A DNA stretch of 39,289 nt from Marinagarivorans sp. Lineage in GTDB: Bacteria; Pseudomonadota; Gammaproteobacteria; Pseudomonadales; Cellvibrionaceae. The DNA lies in the NCBI GenBank assembly GCA_028281865.1, contig JANQJB010000050.1, forward strand, positions 1-39,289, written 5' to 3'. Shown here in pieces: positions 36,357-39,289 of the stretch; positions within the stretch are counted from its first letter, which is position 1; every line of letters begins with the position of its first letter. A program made the position numbers and the translations under genes. The notes beneath the pieces were generated by a model, which was not told the origin of the DNA, did not search any database, and was given only the letters and a program-made list of their open reading frames with translations.

Positions 36357-36445
36357 TCGCGCTTCACACATCTCTGCGGACAAGCACGCAAAACCAGCCA
36401 TCTGCGTCTATAGTGAAAAAAGAACGGGTTTGACGAGAGTCCTTC

Positions 36446-37474
36446 ATGGCGGTGGCAGCAATACTGAAATTTATCTTTGGCAAACGGGAGAACAATACCA
36501 ATAACCCACATACCGGCGCAGTCAGGTCAGTAACCGAAGATGTCGCAGATACTCAACTTGCCATTGAGCCCGAAAAGCTTAGCCACAAAAACAGCCAAAA
36601 ACTTTTTCTAAAATATCTCTTCGATGACGGTAAAACTCGTACGGTAACCGTTCCACAAAAACTTGTGATAGAAACGGTGCTCGACAACCTGAAAAAAAAA
36701 GAAAATCGCATACACGCGATTCCCCGGCTTCCCACAGTAATTCCCAAGCTATTGCGCAGTTTGCGTGACCCCGATAGTTCAGTTAAAGACTACGTCAACC
36801 TCGTTATTAAAGATCCAGTATTAAGTGCTGCGGTGCTAAGGCTCGCCAATAGCGCCTATTTCAACCCCATTAGCACGCGCATCGAAGATATCGACAAAGC
36901 GATTGTCAAACTCGGCATCGAAGGTTTGCGCTCCGTTCTTTCAGCTGCGGTTATGCAACCAATCATTCAGCGGGATTCTCCGTATTTCTCACAAACGGGT
37001 CAGAAACTTTGGCTGCATTCCCTCAATTGCGCGGTTGCGTGCGAAATTATGGCAACCGAGCGCAGACTCGATAAATTTAAGCTGTATCTGATAGGGTTAA
37101 TGCACGATATCGGCAAAATTACCTTGTTCAGCGAGCTGTGCAAACAATTCAAACTCAATGGTACTAACGATATGCCAGGTTTCTATGCATTCGCACCGGC
37201 AGTCGCAAAATATTCAACAACTTTGAGTTACCAGATTTGTAGAGACTGGGAATTACCCGAAGAAATTTGCAGCGCAATCTATGAACAAATTCAAATACAG
37301 CCGGGCGCTCCGGCGAGCGCTTACGCAAGAATTCTGTTTGAAGCAAATATCGCGTGTGAAAACTACGCTATTAATCAAACCGAAGAGAGGGAAGCTCTGT
37401 TCGAGCGATTGTATCCATTAAAACTGCCACAAAATCTTTTTGAAGCACTAGACCGCGTAAGCACCGAACTTTGA
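36446..37474 (+). CDS. HDOD-domain signalling protein
   Basis: 342 residues. An N-terminal variable region (1-85) is followed by an HDOD domain (about 90-290): IPRLPTVIPKLLRSLRDPDSS, VLRLANSAYF, AIVKLGIEGLRSVL and LMHDIGKITLF. HDOD proteins are HD-related regulators of signalling and motility that usually lack complete phosphodiesterase chemistry. No receiver, GGDEF or EAL domain is attached. It lies 89 bp after the TerB-like gene and is convergent with the phosphodiesterase gene. Confidence 0.9.
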   Translation: MAVAAILKFIFGKRENNTNNPHTGAVRSVTEDVADTQLAIEPEKLSHKNSQKLFLKYLFDDGKTRTVTVPQKLVIETVLDNLKKKENRIHAIPRLPTVIPKLLRSLRDPDSSVKDYVNLVIKDPVLSAAVLRLANSAYFNPISTRIEDIDKAIVKLGIEGLRSVLSAAVMQPIIQRDSPYFSQTGQKLWLHSLNCAVACEIMATERRLDKFKLYLIGLMHDIGKITLFSELCKQFKLNGTNDMPGFYAFAPAVAKYSTTLSYQICRDWELPEEICSAIYEQIQIQPGAPASAYARILFEANIACENYAINQTEEREALFERLYPLKLPQNLFEALDRVSTEL

Positions 37475-37512
37475 TATCATTGCCCGAGAAAAACTTATAA
37501 TTTGAGAAGCTA

Positions 37513-37538
37513 ATTTTATTGGTTACCATCAATAAAAT
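37513..37538. terminator. AT-rich hairpin between convergent genes
   Basis: Perfect 9-bp arms ATTTTATTG (37513-37521) and CAATAAAAT (37530-37538) with an 8-base loop sit between the HDOD stop and the phosphodiesterase stop, with which the right arm overlaps by one base. The stem is AT-rich, so it would be a weak bidirectional terminator. Confidence 0.4.
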
Positions 37539-38299
37539 CATTTGTTTACGAGTTTTTCACATTCGGCCAACTCCTTTATTAATTTATCTGCATTCCATGT
37601 TTCGATATATTGCACGCCCCGATTAAATAATTCTTTTGCTAAGTCGATATCGACAATATCATAGGCAAACCACTGCCAATCGCCGTGCCACAAAACTTCT
37701 GTGTTTTTAGGAAATTTTTTGTAGTTGCAAATAATATATTCGGGATTTAGCGCTTCTGCACTTAGTTTTGCTGCGTTATTGTAACGGCTCAGTACCCACC
37801 CTATTGTGCAAAAAAACTCTCGCCGCGCAATTTTTAATACTTCTTCGTCGTAAGAAATAATGACAATAGGGTTGCTCAAGCCCTCTAGCAGCTGCCATAC
37901 CCGAGCAACAAAAATTTCACGATCATGCAGTTTAAAAACATCGGGTTTAATTTCTACAAATAGCTGGATCGTAGGATAAGCGACCATTTTTTCGGCCAAT
38001 GATTCGAGCGTTAAAATTGGCTCTGGAAGGAATTTCTGTTCAAACCGAGAAGGCTCATGCGCACTAAACATACGCAGAACTTCATAATCATATTCCGATA
38101 ATTTCCCACGAATGCCGGTCACACGCTCAAGCGTGTCATCGTGCATTACAATAGGAACACCATCGCGACTCGCTTGAATATCAATTTCTATTCCGTGAAC
38201 ACCGGCCTCTATCGCCGCAAGGATACCGGTTAACGAATTTTCGGGATAGTCCGAAGGAAAACCCCTATGACCAATTATTTTCAGCTGTTGCGAAGACAA
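37538..38299 (-). CDS. Glycerophosphodiester phosphodiesterase, cytosolic (UgpQ-type)
   Basis: 253 residues. It hydrolyses glycerophosphodiesters from phospholipid breakdown to glycerol-3-phosphate and an alcohol. The family motifs are present: IGHRGFPSDYPENS with His11 and Arg12, GIEIDIQASRDG with Glu38 and Asp40, and MHDDTLERVTG with His53; the ETWNADK region lies near the C-terminus. No signal peptide, which places it with cytosolic UgpQ and not periplasmic GlpQ. It lies 82 bp downstream of purL on the same strand. Confidence 0.94.
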   Translation of the reverse strand: MSSQQLKIIGHRGFPSDYPENSLTGILAAIEAGVHGIEIDIQASRDGVPIVMHDDTLERVTGIRGKLSEYDYEVLRMFSAHEPSRFEQKFLPEPILTLESLAEKMVAYPTIQLFVEIKPDVFKLHDREIFVARVWQLLEGLSNPIVIISYDEEVLKIARREFFCTIGWVLSRYNNAAKLSAEALNPEYIICNYKKFPKNTEVLWHGDWQWFAYDIVDIDLAKELFNRGVQYIETWNADKLIKELAECEKLVNK

Positions 38300-38381
38300 T
38301 TTTTTTACCCTGTATTTTCACTAAGCGCCTGCAAGAATTTTTAAAGCATAGACTATACGCTCTTAAATATTTGGGCAAAGA

Positions 38382-39289
38382 TTAATCCACAAATACCCGC
38401 GCATTTTGAAATAGCCGCATCCATCCGCCATCATCAGTCCAATCATCTGGATGCCACGAATTTGTAACCGCTCTAAATACGCGCTCCGGATGCGGCATCA
38501 TAATGGTTGCGCGTCCATCCTCAGAGGTTAAACCTGTTATCCCCAAAGGAGAACCATTCGGGTTTGCAGGATAGGCCTCGGTGGGATTTAACCAATTATC
38601 GACGTAACGCAAAGCAAATTGTGTATGTTGCTGGCAGTGATCAAATGCGCTTTGCGCTGCAAATTCGGCTCGGCCCTCGCCGTGTGCGACGGCAATCGGC
38701 ATAACACTTCCTTTCATTCCTTGCAGCAATACCGACGGCGAATTTTCGATTTTTACCAACGAAAATCTCGCTTCATATTGCTCCGATACATTGCTGACAA
38801 AATGTGGCCAGTAATCCGCCCCAGGAATTAAACTTTTCAAATTCGACAACATCTGGCAGCCATTACAAACGCCTAAACTGAATGTGTCTGAACGGTGGAA
38901 AAATAACTGAAATTGATCGCGCGCGCGCGAATTAAATAAAATAGTTTTTGCCCATCCTTCCCCGGCACCTAACACATCACCGTAGGAAAAACCGCCACAA
39001 GCAGCAAGCCCCTGAAAATCATCAAGCGCAATGTCACCGGAAATAATATCGCTCATATGAACATCAATTGCAGAAAATCCAGCGCGGGTAAAAGCAGCGG
39101 CCATTTCCGCCTGACTATTCACCCCTTGCTCACGTAAAATGGCAACGCGAGGCTTAGTGGATAAATTAATGTAAGGGGCGGCAATATTTTCATTAACGTC
39201 ATAACTCAAACGCGCGCTCAAACCCGGATCATTATCAGCTAATACCGCTTCATTTTCTTGCAAGGCGCACAGAGGGTTGTCACGCAATG
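38382..39289 (-). CDS. purL: Phosphoribosylformylglycinamidine synthase, C-terminal part, runs off window
   Basis: The visible ~302 residues are the glutamine amidotransferase domain of the large gammaproteobacterial PurL, which makes formylglycinamidine ribonucleotide in purine synthesis. Motifs: [35 protein letters not shown], nucleophile Cys in [18 protein letters not shown] and the catalytic PHPERVFR near the C-terminus. The open frame continues past 39289, so the N-terminal synthase part is outside the window. Confidence 0.97.
   Translation of the reverse strand, partial: LRDNPLCALQENEAVLADNDPGLSARLSYDVNENIAAPYINLSTKPRVAILREQGVNSQAEMAAAFTRAGFSAIDVHMSDIISGDIALDDFQGLAACGGFSYGDVLGAGEGWAKTILFNSRARDQFQLFFHRSDTFSLGVCNGCQMLSNLKSLIPGADYWPHFVSNVSEQYEARFSLVKIENSPSVLLQGMKGSVMPIAVAHGEGRAEFAAQSAFDHCQQHTQFALRYVDNWLNPTEAYPANPNGSPLGITGLTSEDGRATIMMPHPERVFRAVTNSWHPDDWTDDGGWMRLFQNARVFVD

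Noticed and set aside
1-39289. CRISPR arrays, rRNA, tRNA genes, insertion sequences and integrase genes
   Set aside because: Read through for spaced repeats, cloverleaf-like sequences and transposase or integrase motifs; none was found. Short or degenerate elements could have been missed by eye.

Overview
The window is most of a non-ribosomal peptide (NRPS) gene cluster joined to an ordinary chromosomal housekeeping block. The dusA-tal-terB-like-HDOD flank, purL, a moderately AT-rich base composition and proteobacterial-type NRPS domains suggest a marine gammaproteobacterium. Cellvibrionaceae (Teredinibacter/Saccharophagus relatives) is my best guess, but this is inferred from general resemblance and was not searched.

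Layout. Positions 1-21504, minus strand, hold the assembly line in reverse order: a penicillin-acylase-family Ntn hydrolase (19066-21504), a cyclic-peptide/SyrD-PvdE-type ABC exporter (17319-19064), a 3247-residue three-module NRPS (7525-17268) starting with a starter-type condensation domain, a 2248-residue two-module NRPS (345-7091), and the first 115 residues of a third NRPS that leaves the window at position 1. Positions 21948-33508, plus strand, hold a type II thioesterase, a MacA/MacB-like adaptor, ATPase and permease operon, a sigma-54-type response regulator overlapping its histidine kinase, a TolC-like outer-membrane channel and an Sfp/EntD-type phosphopantetheinyl transferase. Positions 33864-39289 are chromosomal: dusA, tal, a TerB-like protein, an HDOD protein, a glycerophosphodiester phosphodiesterase and the 3' end of purL.

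How the parts fit. The line has at least five complete modules plus the start of a sixth. The starter C domain suggests that the first residue (glycine-like specificity code) is N-acylated. Modules 2 and 3 have almost identical, unfamiliar specificity codes. The C domain after module 4 looks like a dual epimerisation/condensation domain, so residue 4 is probably D. The protein ends pair an acidic C-terminal tail with a TubC-type N-terminal docking domain. Inner-membrane exporter, periplasmic acylase and MacAB-TolC efflux together match the logic of pyoverdine maturation (PvdE, PvdQ, PvdRT-OpmQ), yet no pyoverdine chromophore genes or siderophore receptor are seen. The product may therefore be built as an acylated precursor and unmasked in the periplasm.

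Regulation. Two strong sigma-54 (-24/-12) promoter matches are visible. One is before the efflux operon (22996-23012). The other is in the 433-bp gap before the second NRPS gene (7258-7274, minus strand), just downstream of a terminator-like hairpin that follows the first NRPS gene. With an NtrC-family regulator and kinase in the same cluster, I infer that the two-component system switches on export and the later part of the assembly line together. Several intergenic dyads, three of them with TTGGC/GCCAA or TTGCCA/TGGCAA half-sites, are candidate regulator sites.
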